64,000 nt of DNA. It comes from Metopolophium dirhodum (taxonomy: Eukaryota; Arthropoda; Insecta; Hemiptera; Aphididae). Both the position numbers and the translations under genes were made by a program. The notes beneath the pieces are model-generated. The model did no database searches and was not told where the DNA came from. It saw nothing but the letters and a program-made list of their open reading frames with translations. Within the stretch, counting starts at the first letter, position 1. Each line of letters opens with the position of its first letter. Below, piece after piece: positions 63,812-64,000 of this stretch. The DNA lies in the NCBI RefSeq assembly GCF_019925205.1, contig NC_083564.1:10607491-10671490 (forward strand). The letters run 5' to 3'.

Positions 63812-63853
63812 CCTTAGTAGCTCTTCGGAATCGGTTTCCGTAGCTGTAAGCCT
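63812..63853 (+). CDS. Candidate 42-nt exon (Ser/Val-rich), continuing beyond the window
   Basis: Acceptor CACCGCCGCAG at 63811 and strong donor CCT|GTAAGTAT at 63853. Phase 2 in and out, encoding LSSSSESVSVAVS. It fits in phase after the 62795 donor. The opposite strand also has acceptor-like TTACAG sites here followed by TETDSEELLRLRRWMM, so the strand is not certain. Confidence 0.25.
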
Positions 63854-64000
63854 GTAAGTATATTGCACTCGAATGGTTGTGAAATTTGGTACACAAGTAA
63901 CGCTATACCCGAGGATGTGCACCGTCGAAGCTAATTTATTAAATTGTGCATTTCAAATAAGGGCTCGCGCAGGAATTTGTTGGATCACGAAAAACGAATA

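Noticed and set aside
1..64000. rRNA, tRNA, snRNA genes, CRISPR arrays or prokaryotic genes
   Set aside because: None recognised on either strand; the repeats seen are microsatellites or inverted-repeat transposons.

Overview
This window reads as eukaryotic nuclear DNA from a hemipteran insect, most likely an aphid. The reasons are inference: an AT-rich background full of ATAATATTAT and GGTACCTATA palindromes, (TTA)n/(ATA)n microsatellites, many short TA-flanked inverted-repeat elements, a tRNA-derived SINE and a short TTAGG-type (insect telomere-like) array. No bacterial operon, rRNA, tRNA gene or CRISPR array was seen. Almost everything is intron, intergenic DNA and repeats. Coding sequence shows up as small GC-richer islands bounded by splice signals, so most open frames elsewhere look like chance.

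Minus strand. Two substantial coding exons end in clean donors with the same phase (0): 5387-5830 (AAG|GTTAAT) and 34394-34999 (AAG|GTACGT). Both open with an ATG after an in-frame stop, both are GC-rich, and the left one has no good upstream acceptor. I read them as alternative first exons of one gene, or of two neighbouring genes, whose body lies left of base 1. The right exon encodes a low-complexity N-terminus with a His/Gly repeat and a CxCxxC segment. I do not recognise the family.

Plus strand. A first-exon-like ORF ends in a strong donor at 6522 and faces away from the 5.4-kb minus exon across a GC-rich gap, which suggests a bidirectional promoter. Two small spliced models lie at the right end. 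One (49915-49931, 50420-50615, 52697-52780) closes as a 98-residue protein. The other (54186-54326, 54920-54956, 55009-55117, 62709-62795, 63812-63853, possibly continuing to the right) is built of microexons whose phases agree, and gives an Arg-rich segment followed by a short Cys-rich hydrophobic stretch. Several weaker single-exon candidates are listed at low confidence.

Mobile DNA. There are two MITE families with TA target sites: family A, termini CAGGGTGATTCA, at 1.4, 6.7, 12.7, 17.3, 22.2 and 58.9 kb; and family B, termini near CGGGTGATCCGTTTAA, at 2.3, 14.2, 40.3, 47.4 and 57.9 kb. Others are hAT-like inverted-repeat elements (3.3, 25.6, 33.7 kb), a Tigger-like element (26.9-28.5 kb), a nested-palindrome fold-back element (10.9-11.3 kb), a tRNA-derived SINE (21.0-21.3 kb) and a 5'-truncated retroposon tail with a perfect 12-bp target-site duplication (24.68-24.80 kb).

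Control DNA. Candidate promoters are the 5.4-6.5 kb GC-rich block, the 19.6-20.3 kb GC-rich block, a CCAAT/octamer/TATA cluster at 43.57-43.65 kb and an initiator-plus-first-exon arrangement at 23.32-23.39 kb. All gene models come from reading splice signals and frames by eye; none has transcript or homology support here.
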